The notes: a model not told the origin generated them from the letters alone. DNA of 64,000 bases from Photobacterium sanctipauli (GCF_003026495.1 NZ_PYMA01000007.1:124001-188000), one strand, 5' to 3'; shown: positions 1 to 9,745, counted from the stretch's first letter. A program made the numbers and translations.

Positions 1-2
1 AG

Positions 3-629
3 GTCTTTGGGCAAGAGCATCTTGATAAAGTAACCCAAGCTAACCGTCGTGTCATTATGCTCGTACCACACAGTTGGGCAATTGATTTTCCAGCAATATA
101 TTGGGCTTCTCTTGGCTTGCCTGTCGCTGCAATGATGAAGCCACAGCATCGCCAACCCGTTTTTGATTGGGTCATCAGCCGACAACGCCTTCAATACGGT
201 GGTCGCTGCCATGCTCGCCAAGACGGCATCAAACACTACCTTCGCTCGGTAAAGGAAGGCTATATGGGATATTACTTACCTGATGAAGATTTTGGCCCTG
301 AGCAAAGCATGTTTACTGACTTTTTTGCCACTAAAAAGGCAACTTTTTCTGGCTTAGGCAAAATTGCTCGCCTGACAGATGCAGCCATTGTTCCAATGAT
401 GCCTGTCTACAACAAAAAGGCGGGTAAAATTGAGATACACATTCAGCCAGAAATCACAGGCTTAAACAGCAAAGACCTACAACAAGATGCGAATTTACTA
501 GCACAATCCCTTGAGGAAATGGTTGGTCCATATCCTGATCAATACATGTGGATATTGCAACTACTAAAAACAAGACCTAATACGAACATTAGCCCATACA
601 AGGCTGCATCAACAGAGGCAACTAAGTAA
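3..629 (+). CDS. lpxM: Lipid A late acyltransferase LpxM (MsbB), 5' end missing
   Basis: This is the C-terminal part of a lipid A late acyltransferase, which transfers a secondary acyl chain from acyl-ACP onto lipid A at the inner face of the cytoplasmic membrane. The reading frame is open from base 3, so the gene begins before the window. The visible part holds the HX4D catalytic motif (HSWAID, bases 69-86) and the stretches YYLPDEDFGPE and FFATKKAT, which match LpxM more closely than LpxL as I recall those families. The C-terminus ends in a PEQY/PDQYMWILQLLKTR-like segment typical of LpxM. The next gene starts at the base after the stop codon, so the two are probably co-transcribed. The family call is firm; LpxM rather than LpxL is likely. 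Confidence 0.88.
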   Translation, partial: VFGQEHLDKVTQANRRVIMLVPHSWAIDFPAIYWASLGLPVAAMMKPQHRQPVFDWVISRQRLQYGGRCHARQDGIKHYLRSVKEGYMGYYLPDEDFGPEQSMFTDFFATKKATFSGLGKIARLTDAAIVPMMPVYNKKAGKIEIHIQPEITGLNSKDLQQDANLLAQSLEEMVGPYPDQYMWILQLLKTRPNTNISPYKAASTEATK

Positions 630-1897
630 ATGTTAAGAATTCACCAGCACCAACTATCTGCAATAGCAGAACAACGACTTGGTATAGCTATTGGATTGCT
701 GGCTGCCTCTTTCCCAGCCTTATTACTAGCTTCGGGCAAAGCGTACAATTATGCCCCTTTAGCCTTGTTACTTATTGCAATACCAGTATTGCTACTTTGT
801 AAAAAAGTTTCTATCTCCAATGAGATCAAGCGTGTAAGTATCGCTTTTTCCCTTTACTTTCTCATCGTTTTAGCAACGCTACTAATACACGGTGGCAGTT
901 TAAGTGAAGCAGACATGCCAAGCAGGATGCTGCTTGCCATTCCAATTCTCTTATTACTATTGGCCTACCCGCCTAAGTCGGAATGGCTCATCACCAGCTT
1001 TGCAATTGGGGCTATTGTCGCTGGCATCGTCGCTCTACATCATATCTATTTTCTTGAGGCTCCCCGAGCTTACGATGGGAAATTCGAACTAACTAAAGGC
1101 TATATGGCTATTCAATCTGGCAATATGGCTATGAGCCTCGCAGTGTTTTCCGTTATAGGTTGGTTTTATAGTTTAGAAAAAGGGAAAATAAAAACATCAG
1201 TTGCATTTATTCTAGCTGCAGCCCTAGGGTTGACTGGAAGCTTACTTTCAGGCTCTCGCGGAGGCTGGGTTTTCGCGCCTATAGTTATTGCTTTTGTTAT
1301 CTACCAGTACAGATATCTGCTTTCAAAGAAAGTTTGTACCTGTGGCTTTATCGCCCTCTTTATAACACTCTACTTTGGCTATCCACTTGCTGAGGCACGT
1401 GCAACTCGCGCCGTTACACAAATTAGCAACTATATCACTAACGATGCAAACAGCACATCAGTCGGTGCTCGTTTCGAAATGTGGAAAAGTGCTTGGTATA
1501 GCTTTACTGAAAGTCCAGTGCTTGGACCTGGTTATATCGAGCGAGAAGCATTAAAACAGAGGCAAGTCGAAGAACACCGATTGTATTAAAATATGGCCGT
1601 GCACATAACCAGTACTTCGAAGAGTTGTCTACCAAAGGTTTGGTCGGATTTTCAGTTCTAATGAGCATTTTCGCTTTTCCGTTACAGGTATTTTGGCGTC
1701 GAAGGCACTCTCAGAATATCCAACAAAAGTGTATTGCACAATGTGGCATAGCCCATGTAACTCTCGTCGCATCATACGGGCTAACCCAAAACTACTTAAA
1801 TCACAACTCAGGAATTATTTTCTATAGTGTACTTACCGTTATACTAATGTCGGCTTGTTTAAGCTCAGAGTCTAAACACAATAAAGTAGCGTGTTAA
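630..1897 (+). pseudogene. waaL: O-antigen ligase WaaL, interrupted by a frameshift
   Basis: The first frame (630-1589) encodes a multi-spanning membrane protein with the Wzy_C/ligase features SGSRGGW and GARFEMWKSAW followed by SPVLGPGY, then stops. The expected continuation lies in a second frame: read from about 1550 it gives PIVLKYGRAHNQYFEEL and runs on to 1897 with two further hydrophobic segments. The His of HNQYFEEL is the conserved periplasmic His of ligases. A single missing base near 1581-1583 would restore one protein of about 422 residues, the normal family length. WaaL joins undecaprenyl-linked O-antigen to lipid A-core in the periplasm. The sequence alone cannot tell a true mutation, a phase-variable state or a sequencing error apart. 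It lies directly after lpxM and before waaF. Confidence 0.85.
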
Positions 1898-1924
1898 TTA
1901 AATTCATCATTCTATTGGAACACT

Positions 1925-2974
1925 ATGGCAACAAGTAAAAAGCCCACTCTAAAGATCCTTGTTATTGGCCCGTCTTGGGTTGGGGATATGGTGATGTCGC
2001 AATGTCTTTATAAGACCTTAAAGCAGCAACATCCCAATGCAAGTATCGATGTTCTCGCACCAGCATGGTGCAAACCAATAATTGAGCGAATGCCTGAAGT
2101 TAGCAATGCTATAGAAATGCCTATTGGCCATGGTGCATTCAATCTAAAAGGGCGCTATCAACTCGGCAAGCAACTTAAGGCAAACGACTATAAACTTGCT
2201 TATATCTTGCCCAACTCAGCCAAATCAGCCTTAATCCCGCTATTTGCAGGAATTCCGACCCGTATCGGCTGGAAGGGGGAAACTCGCTATGGTCTCCTGA
2301 ATGATCTCCGAGCGAACAAAAAAGACTTTGGTTTGATGATAGAGCGCTACTGCGCTTTGGCTTACCCGAAATCAGAGATGAAAAGCAGCGCCTCTCTACC
2401 TCCCCTCCCAAAACCAAAGCTAACTATAGATTCGGTTAACCAACGGGATGCAATGACAAGATTAAAACTAGAAGCTGATCGTCCCATTATAGGGTTGTGC
2501 CCAGGAGCAGAGTTTGGCCCGGCTAAGCGCTGGCCAGAGCAATACTACGCTCAAGTCGCCGAGGAGATGATTGAACAAGGTTACCAAGTGTGGCTATTTG
2601 GCTCTGCTAAAGATCACCCCGTAACACAAGCGATCCGTGACAGTCTACCTAGTGGAAAGCAACATGCCTGCCATAACTTAGCAGGGCAAACTAACCTCAT
2701 CGAAGCCGTTGATTTATTAGCTGCTTGCGAAACCGTAGTTAGTAATGATTCAGGTTTAATGCATGTTGCAGCTGCAGTTGGTTGTAAAGTTGTCGCGATT
2801 TATGGTTCAACATCACCAGACTATACTCCACCACTATCGAATCAAGTTGCTATTGTCCACATCGATATTGACTGTCGACCTTGTTTTAAACGCGAATGCC
2901 CCTTAGGGCACTTAAAGTGCCTAAATACGCTTCCACCCAAACAAGTTATTGAAGCAATCCATTCACTCAACTAA
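1925..2974 (+). CDS. waaF: ADP-heptose:LPS heptosyltransferase II
   Basis: WaaF adds the second L-glycero-D-manno-heptose to heptose I of the inner core, using ADP-heptose, at the cytoplasmic face of the inner membrane. The 349-residue protein has the usual GT9 length. It starts with the donor-site loop PSWVGDMVMSQ (residues 16-26) and carries the GT9 C-terminal signature NDSGLMHVAAAVG near residue 275, followed by the conserved GSTSPDYTPP stretch. A Cys-rich tail (CRPCFKRECPLGHLKC) is typical of WaaF. The ATG at 1925 precedes the family N-terminus by only a few residues. It lies 27 bases after the waaL remnant, on the same strand as the rest of the core cluster. Confidence 0.95.
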   Translation: MATSKKPTLKILVIGPSWVGDMVMSQCLYKTLKQQHPNASIDVLAPAWCKPIIERMPEVSNAIEMPIGHGAFNLKGRYQLGKQLKANDYKLAYILPNSAKSALIPLFAGIPTRIGWKGETRYGLLNDLRANKKDFGLMIERYCALAYPKSEMKSSASLPPLPKPKLTIDSVNQRDAMTRLKLEADRPIIGLCPGAEFGPAKRWPEQYYAQVAEEMIEQGYQVWLFGSAKDHPVTQAIRDSLPSGKQHACHNLAGQTNLIEAVDLLAACETVVSNDSGLMHVAAAVGCKVVAIYGSTSPDYTPPLSNQVAIVHIDIDCRPCFKRECPLGHLKCLNTLPPKQVIEAIHSLN

Positions 2975-3039
2975 CAACCGTAACATTAAATAAGGGCTGT
3001 AGCCGGTGTTGATTATCGCCTCATCGCTCAGTAATAGTC

Positions 3040-3990
3040 ATGATGGAAACCAAACACAAAAACAATAAATTAAAATATTACTGCACCAATGTGCTCCGTG
3101 AACTATTACCTGCAGCCTACTATCAAAGCAAGCTCACATCAAAACTCAACAAACTGGATGAGTTTGATTCGCATTATATTCAGCAGCGCGTCAACTATTA
3201 CTTGAAACATTCAGCACCTTTTGCTTTGCCTGATGAAAAGTCTGTTGCAATAAAGGACTTCAAAAAAAATAAGCAAAGTGCATATTACTACGATCTTAAA
3301 GAGTTTCTTGTCTACTTCCAAAACCACTTAAGAGTGGCTTATCGGTTTGGCGATGACACCAATGTTGAAACCTACCCGTTTCTAGTTAAAGCTCGCCCTA
3401 TAAATGCCAACAACGTTAATGCAGTACTGTTCAAGTTAAACAAAGTCAGGCACTTCAACTTTATTAACGACCCAGTACCATTCACAAGTAAGAAAGAAAT
3501 GATGGTATGGCGTGGTGGAGCTTACCGCCCGCACCGCAGAAAATTTATTGAAAAGTTTTACAATCATCCTATGTGTAATGTTGGTCAAACCAACAAGCCC
3601 GCAGAAAACGTTCCGTGGCAAAAAGACTTTATGAGTATTGAAGAACAACTGCAATACAAATTTATATTATGCATTGAAGGCAATGATGTAGCGACAAACT
3701 TAAAGTGGGCGATGTCATCAAACTCTCTATGTGTCATGCCAAAGCCCAAGTACGAAACTTGGTTTATGGAAGGGACACTCAAAGCTGGAGTGCATTACAT
3801 TGAAGTTGCGGACGACTATTCCGATTTGGAAGAAAAGCTAAGCTATTATATAGCTCATACCCAAAAAGCTCAAAAAATAATCACCAATGCCAACGAATAT
3901 GTCGCCCAGTTCAAGAATAAAGAGCGCGAGGATCTAATTTCTTTCCTTGTACTAAAGAAGTATTTCGAACTATCTGATCAGGTCCTATAA
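3040..3990 (+). CDS. lpsA: Glycosyltransferase family 90 (CAP10 / LpsA type)
   Basis: The 316-residue protein resembles the bacterial LpsA/CAP10-like family (GT90), which adds a hexose to the LPS inner core in Haemophilus and Pasteurella. The family features are in the C-terminal half: WRGGAYRPHRRKFIEKFYNH near residue 152, then FILCIEGNDVATNLKW near 210-225, and SNSLCVMPKPKYETWF after it; the EGND-ATN segment is thought to bind the nucleotide-sugar donor. There is no signal peptide or membrane segment, so it should act at the cytoplasmic face. It sits between waaF and waaA, which fits a core-assembly role. Acceptor and sugar cannot be read from sequence. Two ATG codons stand in tandem at the start. 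Confidence 0.82.
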   Translation: MMETKHKNNKLKYYCTNVLRELLPAAYYQSKLTSKLNKLDEFDSHYIQQRVNYYLKHSAPFALPDEKSVAIKDFKKNKQSAYYYDLKEFLVYFQNHLRVAYRFGDDTNVETYPFLVKARPINANNVNAVLFKLNKVRHFNFINDPVPFTSKKEMMVWRGGAYRPHRRKFIEKFYNHPMCNVGQTNKPAENVPWQKDFMSIEEQLQYKFILCIEGNDVATNLKWAMSSNSLCVMPKPKYETWFMEGTLKAGVHYIEVADDYSDLEEKLSYYIAHTQKAQKIITNANEYVAQFKNKEREDLISFLVLKKYFELSDQVL

Positions 3991-4035
3991 CATTTCTAAC
4001 AAAATTAATGACTCCTATGAGTTTTAGAGCATAAT

Positions 4036-5301
4036 ATGATTTATCGAATTATCTATAGCCTTTTACTTTATCTGGTTACACCGCTAATTCTAATTCGGCT
4101 TTATAAACCGCAGAAAGGGAAGCCTTCTGTAGGTAAACGTTGGCTTGAACATTTTGGCTTCACTCCACCATTATCTTCTAAATCTCCGCTATGGATCCAC
4201 GCAGTCTCTGTCGGAGAAACCATTGCGGCAACTCCTCTGATTAAGCAACTGAAAAAAGAATACCCAGAGATTCCAATTCTTGTCACAACAACAACACCAA
4301 CAGGCGCTGAACAGGCTGAAAAGCTTGGTGACCTTATTGAACACCGCTATATGCCTTTAGATTTTCCTTGGGCTGTTAGTCGCTTTATCAAAACTACTCA
4401 CCCACGCGGCCTTTATATTATGGAAACAGAGTTATGGCCCAATACACTTAATACCGCAAGGTTATCGGGCATCCCAGTAACAATTATCAATGCCCGGCTA
4501 TCAGAGCGATCCTATCTGCGCTACGCTAAGTTTCAATCTCTGTTTGATCTCTTATCGAAAAATATCAACTCCATCTTATGCCAACATCACGATGATGCAG
4601 AAAGGTTCAAGCAGTTAGGCATCACTGAAAACAAGATACATGTGACAGGCTCAATTAAGTTTGATATCACTCCAGCCCCGGGTTTATCAAAAGCAGCTTC
4701 AACATTACGTTGCCAGTTAGGCCGTGATCGCCCTATCTGGATAGCTGCCAGCACTCATGCAGGTGAAGATGAGCTAATATTAAAAGCACATACTGCGCTG
4801 CTGAAAAACTACCCTAAAGCCTTACTCATACTTGTTCCACGTCACCCTGAAAGGTTTAATCGTGTTTACAGCCTATGCAAACAACAAGGGGTTAGCGTTG
4901 AAAGGCGAACAACTAGCGAGCAAGTAACTTGCAATACCCAAGTTTATCTAGCAGATACCATGGGTGAGATGATGTTGCTGTTTAGTACTAGCGATGTGGC
5001 CTTTGTAGGGGGAAGCCTGATAGGCGACAAAGTTGGAGGTCATAACTTACTGGAACCGGCAGCATTAGGCCTGCCTATCTTAAGTGGGCCAAGTTACTTC
5101 AACTTTATGGATATCACCCACCAACTCATAGCAGCCCGCGGTGCTGAAATAGTCGCAGATAGCCATCAATTAACCGAGCAACTAAATAAGCTATTTAGCG
5201 ATCCTGAGCATCGACATACCATGGGCAAAGCAGCCTTTTCAATCGTGATGAAAAACCAAGGCGCACTCAGAAAAACAATAGCTGCACTAGATCTAAATTA
5301 A
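4036..5301 (+). CDS. waaA: 3-deoxy-D-manno-octulosonic acid (Kdo) transferase
   Basis: WaaA (KdtA) transfers Kdo from CMP-Kdo to lipid IVA, the first step of core assembly. The 421-residue protein starts with one hydrophobic anchor (residues 3-20), followed by the acceptor-binding motif HAVSVGE near residues 54-60, whose Glu is the catalytic base of the family. METELWPN follows at about residue 128. The C-terminal half has the GT-B donor site, with FVGGSLIGDKVGGHNLLEPAALG. Length and motifs match the family closely. Because the neighbouring gene kdkA encodes a Kdo kinase, this enzyme is probably monofunctional (one Kdo, then phosphorylated), as in Haemophilus and Vibrio; this is an inference from context. 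Confidence 0.96.
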   Translation: MIYRIIYSLLLYLVTPLILIRLYKPQKGKPSVGKRWLEHFGFTPPLSSKSPLWIHAVSVGETIAATPLIKQLKKEYPEIPILVTTTTPTGAEQAEKLGDLIEHRYMPLDFPWAVSRFIKTTHPRGLYIMETELWPNTLNTARLSGIPVTIINARLSERSYLRYAKFQSLFDLLSKNINSILCQHHDDAERFKQLGITENKIHVTGSIKFDITPAPGLSKAASTLRCQLGRDRPIWIAASTHAGEDELILKAHTALLKNYPKALLILVPRHPERFNRVYSLCKQQGVSVERRTTSEQVTCNTQVYLADTMGEMMLLFSTSDVAFVGGSLIGDKVGGHNLLEPAALGLPILSGPSYFNFMDITHQLIAARGAEIVADSHQLTEQLNKLFSDPEHRHTMGKAAFSIVMKNQGALRKTIAALDLN

Positions 5302-5315
5302 CTTAGAAGGCGAGC

Positions 5316-5346
5316 AAGCCTGATTAATTAAGTCAGGCTCCTTTCA
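5316..5346 (+). terminator. Probable terminator after waaA
   Basis: A 7-bp stem, AGCCTGA with TCAGGCT, encloses an A/T-rich loop and is followed by CTCCTTTC. It lies just after the waaA stop and overlaps the end of the convergent kdkA gene. The T-run is imperfect, so it is a weak or moderate terminator. Confidence 0.45.
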
Positions 5347-6046
5347 TTCTTGTGTACCCCTGCATCAAATATTGCCAAGCGGTTTCATCCCATTTTATCC
5401 CGACTTTACTCACTTCCTTTACAAAGGAGCGATGTAATCTAGCAAGGTTACTTTTTTGCCATCCATCCCCAGAAGCGAAATGACATTTATCAAAATCTAT
5501 CAACCAGACCTGATTCTCACCATCTAATAGAATATTATGTGCATTCAAGTCGGTATGACAAACCCCACTTTGATGCATCAACTGGATCATCTCACCGACT
5601 TTAAGCCACAACGCCTCATCAAGGTACTGCTTTTGTAACACAGCCACCAAGTCTTTTGCTCCAGGAACTTTCTCTGTTAGAAGATCTGCTTGATATAAAA
5701 AGTGTTTACGAACAACCCTAGCAGCAACTGGACGTGGTACCCTAACCCCAGCGCCAGCTAAATGTTGCAACAGGCGAAACTCTTCGATACTGCGGGTTTT
5801 TTCCCACCCTGAAAACCAATAGCAATCGCGGACCAGCTTTCCAAACAATCCACCACGATAGTAATGCCGTAAGGCCAGCTCAAGATACCTTCCTCGCAGA
5901 AACCAAGTTGTTCCACGACCTCTCGCACTACCAATTACCGCACCTTTCTGATGCCAATAATCCGGGTCAAAACACTGCTGTGGTTGCTCAGCCAATAATG
6001 TCGGGTCATAGATAATATGACACCCATTATGCTCCAGTACTTTCAT
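5333..6046 (-). CDS. kdkA: 3-deoxy-D-manno-octulosonic acid kinase
   Basis: KdkA phosphorylates the Kdo residue of Kdo-lipid IVA at O-4 with ATP. The protein (237 residues from the ATG at 6046; an in-frame TTG lies six bases upstream) has a protein-kinase-like fold. The catalytic loop HTDLNAHN falls near residue 161 and the Mg-binding DFD of LIDFDKC near residue 183. It is the only gene of the core cluster on the minus strand, convergent with waaA and divergent from the GT9 gene. A Kdo kinase next to waaA implies an inner core with a single phosphorylated Kdo, as known for Haemophilus and Vibrio. Confidence 0.93.
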   Translation of the reverse strand: MKVLEHNGCHIIYDPTLLAEQPQQCFDPDYWHQKGAVIGSARGRGTTWFLRGRYLELALRHYYRGGLFGKLVRDCYWFSGWEKTRSIEEFRLLQHLAGAGVRVPRPVAARVVRKHFLYQADLLTEKVPGAKDLVAVLQKQYLDEALWLKVGEMIQLMHQSGVCHTDLNAHNILLDGENQVWLIDFDKCHFASGDGWQKSNLARLHRSFVKEVSKVGIKWDETAWQYLMQGYTRMKGA

Positions 6047-6139
6047 CACCAATTTCCAACATCAAGTTTAGAATAGACATTTTACAATTCTAGAGACCAT
6101 ATGCATAATTCAGTTTGGTTCTCTCATTTATTGGTTTTC

Positions 6140-7195
6140 ATGGCTCTTTTTTTATCTGCACCTAAATCAATTTGCATCTTACGTCTATCAGCTATTGGAG
6201 ACGTCAGTAATACCATTGCCATGGTTCAAGCTATCCAACGCCAATGGCCCTCAACACAGGTCACTTGGATTACAGGCAAGGTCGAAGCACAACTCATTGA
6301 AGGCCTCCCGGGCATTCGAATAGTTATTTTTGATAAACAGAAAAGCATCAAGGGCTACACCCATTTATGGCACCAACTGCGTGATGAAAGCTTCGATGCC
6401 CTGCTTCACTTGCAAACGGCACTAAGAGCCAGCGTAGCAACGCTAGGTATCAAGGCAAAATACAAACTGGGGTTTGATAAGCAGAGAGCCAGTGATTTAC
6501 AAACCTTGTTTACAAATATCAAGGTTGCATCACCCTCCCAGCCTCATGTTTTAGATGGCTTCATGCAATTTGCAGCAACACTTGGTATTAGAGACCTTCA
6601 ACCGAAGTGGAATATACCTATTGATGCAAAAGATATTCAATGGGCTAAACAGTATATTGTTACTAGCCAAGTACTTATTATTACGCCAGCAGCCAGCAAA
6701 TCTTATAAGAACTGGAATGCCGAGGGCTATGCAGCTCTGGCGACTCATGCAGTCAATCGTGGGTTTCAAGTCATACTCGCTGGTAGTCCTGCAACCATAG
6801 AAGTCGAACTCGGCAAAGCCATTGAACAACTTGTACATGTGCCAGTCACCAACCTAATAGGTAAAAGTAACCTAAAACAAATGCTAGCATTGCTCTCTCT
6901 TGCCAACCTAGTCTGTGCACCTGATACGGGGCCAGCCCATATGGCAATCGCAGCTGGAACCCCTGTATTGGGCTTATATGCCCACCACAATCCAAAGCGA
7001 ACTGGTCCGTATCTATGCCTACCCTATGTGGTCAGTGTCTATGAACATTGTATACAAGCAGAGACAGGCAAAGCTCTAAACGATTTACCTTGGCGAAGTA
7101 GGGTAAAAGATAAAACAGCAATGGAGAAAATCGAGCCAATCATAGTCACCAAGATGTTCGATAAGATTGTTAAAGATTATTCCCTGATAAAATAA
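6140..7195 (+). CDS. Glycosyltransferase family 9, heptosyltransferase-like
   Basis: This is a second GT9 protein, of 351 residues. The N-terminal donor loop is LRLSAIGDVSN and the C-terminal signature is CAPDTGPAHMAIAAGTPVLGLY, both typical of heptosyltransferases I and III; ITPAASKSYKNWNAEGYAAL is the central GT9 segment. It probably adds a heptose (ADP-heptose donor) to the core. Whether it does the WaaC step or adds a later heptose cannot be settled, but no other WaaC candidate is in this window. The start chosen is the ATG at 6140, close to the family N-terminus; an in-frame ATG at 6101 would add 13 residues. The divergent kdkA start is 93 bases away, so a promoter should lie between. 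Confidence 0.85.
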   Translation: MALFLSAPKSICILRLSAIGDVSNTIAMVQAIQRQWPSTQVTWITGKVEAQLIEGLPGIRIVIFDKQKSIKGYTHLWHQLRDESFDALLHLQTALRASVATLGIKAKYKLGFDKQRASDLQTLFTNIKVASPSQPHVLDGFMQFAATLGIRDLQPKWNIPIDAKDIQWAKQYIVTSQVLIITPAASKSYKNWNAEGYAALATHAVNRGFQVILAGSPATIEVELGKAIEQLVHVPVTNLIGKSNLKQMLALLSLANLVCAPDTGPAHMAIAAGTPVLGLYAHHNPKRTGPYLCLPYVVSVYEHCIQAETGKALNDLPWRSRVKDKTAMEKIEPIIVTKMFDKIVKDYSLIK

Positions 7196-7264
7196 TGGCT
7201 GCTAAAATTCAATTATTTTAGTGCTCACTTTAGACTTTCCCAACGTTACATTCAGGCTAACAAT

Positions 7265-8047
7265 ATGATAACAGGCAATATTATTACCTTAAACGAGTCA
7301 AAAAATATCGTCGACTGTATAAAATCTTTGCAGCAAGTCTGTGATGAAATATTCGTTATTGACTCTCTCAGCACAGATAACACGGTCGAGTTAGCACAAG
7401 AAATGGGTGCCATAGTAATTGAGCAAGAATATCTTGGGGATGGAATCCAAAAAAATGTCGTACTAAAGCATGCCAAAAATGATTGGGTGTTAACCATTGA
7501 TGCTGATGAACGTCTCACTCCTGAAGCAGCAGAGGAAATCAAACAACTTAATTTAGATAGCACTCAACATGATGCGTTTTCAATGAAACGCAGAAACTAT
7601 ATAGGTAATCGTTGGATCAAGCACTGTGGATGGTATCCAGATCGCTGTACTCGGCTTTACAATACGAAAAAAACTACATTTAAGAATGTAAAGCAGCATG
7701 CTTCAGTTGATGCTCATAATACAAAAGCTCTCCAAAATGACATTATTCACTACTCTTTTGAGAATCTAGGGCAACTTTTTGCTAAACCTGATCGCAACTT
7801 TAGTACACGCTCAGCAAAAATAATGTATCAAAAAGGACGTAAAGCTAATGCATTTTCACCGTTCTTACATGGTCTAAGCGCATTCATTCGCAAATATGTC
7901 CTACAAACAGGCTTTCTAGGGGGGGTAGATGGTATGACTGTCGCTCTAAGCTCTGCGGTAAATAGTTACCTCAAATATGCAAAGCTGCTTGAGTATCAAC
8001 GTGACCCTAGCGTGCTAGAAAAAGAAGATTTTAATAAAATTTGGTAA
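7265..8047 (+). CDS. waaE: Glycosyltransferase family 2, WaaE/KdtX type
   Basis: This 260-residue GT2 protein resembles WaaE (KdtX), the beta-1,4-glucosyltransferase that attaches glucose to heptose I in Klebsiella and Serratia cores. It has the GT-A N-terminus ITLNESKNIVDCI, the nucleotide-binding VIDSLSTDNT near residue 36-45 and the metal-binding LTIDADERL (DAD) near residue 80. CGWYPDRCTRLYNT further on is characteristic of this subfamily. It acts on the cytoplasmic side. Its location beside coaD is the position of waaE/kdtX in several enterobacteria. The sugar and linkage are inferred from family only. Confidence 0.85.
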   Translation: MITGNIITLNESKNIVDCIKSLQQVCDEIFVIDSLSTDNTVELAQEMGAIVIEQEYLGDGIQKNVVLKHAKNDWVLTIDADERLTPEAAEEIKQLNLDSTQHDAFSMKRRNYIGNRWIKHCGWYPDRCTRLYNTKKTTFKNVKQHASVDAHNTKALQNDIIHYSFENLGQLFAKPDRNFSTRSAKIMYQKGRKANAFSPFLHGLSAFIRKYVLQTGFLGGVDGMTVALSSAVNSYLKYAKLLEYQRDPSVLEKEDFNKIW

Positions 8048-8060
8048 CAGGATACTTAAA

Positions 8061-9086
8061 ATGCATATTTGCCACGTTAACTTAGCCTCGGGGTTCAGCG
8101 GAGGTGAGCAACAAACGTTACAGCTGATCAAACAACAACTAGCTATGGGCTACACTCTCACGGTAATTACCAACCCAAAGAGCGCCTTGACAGAAAAAGT
8201 CAGCTCTCTTGGCTGTAAAGTATACCCAACAAGCCACTTTTTGTTTTCTCATAACCGTGAAATTACACAAGATTGCCAAGCTATTCATGTCCATGAAGGC
8301 CGTTCACTTTACTGGGCTATGATCCAATCATTACTTACCAAATGCCCATATATTGTGACAAGACGCATAGATAACCCATTAAGAAACCGTTGGTTACTAA
8401 AAAAAGGATATGAGAAAGCTGGTGCAACAATTGGGTTAAGTCAGTCAATCGTTAATCGTATAAAAGATAAATTGCCTGCAAGCACGCCATACCGAATCCC
8501 AAGCTCCCCCGTTACCTACCCTGTAAATAAAAGTCAAGTTGAAGAAATAAAGGCTCAATATCAAGATAAATTTGTCATAATCCAAGCAGCAAATATTGTC
8601 GCCTATAAAGGCTTTGAGGTAACCATTGAAGCCGCAAAATGCCTTCAAAAACAATACCCAAACATCCAATTCGTCTTTCTTGGAGACGGCAACCTGCGCG
8701 AAGAGCTAGAGAATAAAACCAAGCATTTATCCAATGTCCACTTTGTTGGCAAACAACGTAACATGGGTGATTGGTTCACTGTTGCCGATATGCAGGTTCA
8801 CACATCATACAGTGAGGGGTTAGGTTCTGTGATTCTAGAGGGCATGAATGCAGGGCTACCTGTTATTGCCACCAAGACAGGCGGTATTCCTGATATTATC
8901 GATGATAAAAAAAATGGAGAGCTAATTGAAGTTGGAAACCATCAACAACTATCCAATGCAATCATCAAACTCTATGAATCACCAGAACTAAGAAAGCAAT
9001 ACATTACTGCAGGCAAAGAGAAAATGGCTAACTTTGCTATTTCCAATACAGCTCAGCAATACGAAGAAATTTATCGCTCCCTCTAG
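8061..9086 (+). CDS. Glycosyltransferase family 4
   Basis: The 341-residue GT-B protein begins with ICHVNLASGFSGGEQQTL, a GT4 acceptor-domain start with the usual Gly-rich loop, and has a C-terminal Rossmann domain with the E-x7-E motif in SYSEGLGSVILEGMNAGLPV near residue 250-270. IIQAANIVAYKGFEVTIEA is the hinge into the donor domain. No membrane segment is visible. It starts 13 bases after waaE, so it is the last gene of the same core transcript, and probably adds an outer-core sugar. The donor sugar cannot be told. The region is A+T-rich, as is common for variable outer-core genes. Confidence 0.8.
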   Translation: MHICHVNLASGFSGGEQQTLQLIKQQLAMGYTLTVITNPKSALTEKVSSLGCKVYPTSHFLFSHNREITQDCQAIHVHEGRSLYWAMIQSLLTKCPYIVTRRIDNPLRNRWLLKKGYEKAGATIGLSQSIVNRIKDKLPASTPYRIPSSPVTYPVNKSQVEEIKAQYQDKFVIIQAANIVAYKGFEVTIEAAKCLQKQYPNIQFVFLGDGNLREELENKTKHLSNVHFVGKQRNMGDWFTVADMQVHTSYSEGLGSVILEGMNAGLPVIATKTGGIPDIIDDKKNGELIEVGNHQQLSNAIIKLYESPELRKQYITAGKEKMANFAISNTAQQYEEIYRSL

Positions 9087-9136
9087 TTAGCTAGTTCAAT
9101 ATGACGAAAGGGCTCAATTTGTGTTCCAAACTCTGA

Positions 9137-9682
<546 letters not shown>

Positions 9683-9684
9683 AA

Positions 9685-9711
9685 AAAGGAGGCCTTGGCC
9701 TCCTTTTTTGA
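9685..9711. terminator. Bidirectional terminator between coaD and the epimerase
   Basis: A perfect stem AAGGAGGCC / GGCCTCCTT with a two-base loop is flanked by A-runs on the left and TTTTTT on the right, directly after the coaD stop. It can end transcription from both converging genes. Confidence 0.88.
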
Positions 9712-9745
9712 TGCAATACATTAATGCCGACGCAAGCATAAATTT

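Noticed and set aside
1625..1897. A separate 90-residue gene starting at TTG 1625
   Set aside because: Its frame extends upstream as KYGRAHNQYFEEL, which is the missing C-terminal part of WaaL; it is the tail of a frameshifted gene, not a gene of its own.
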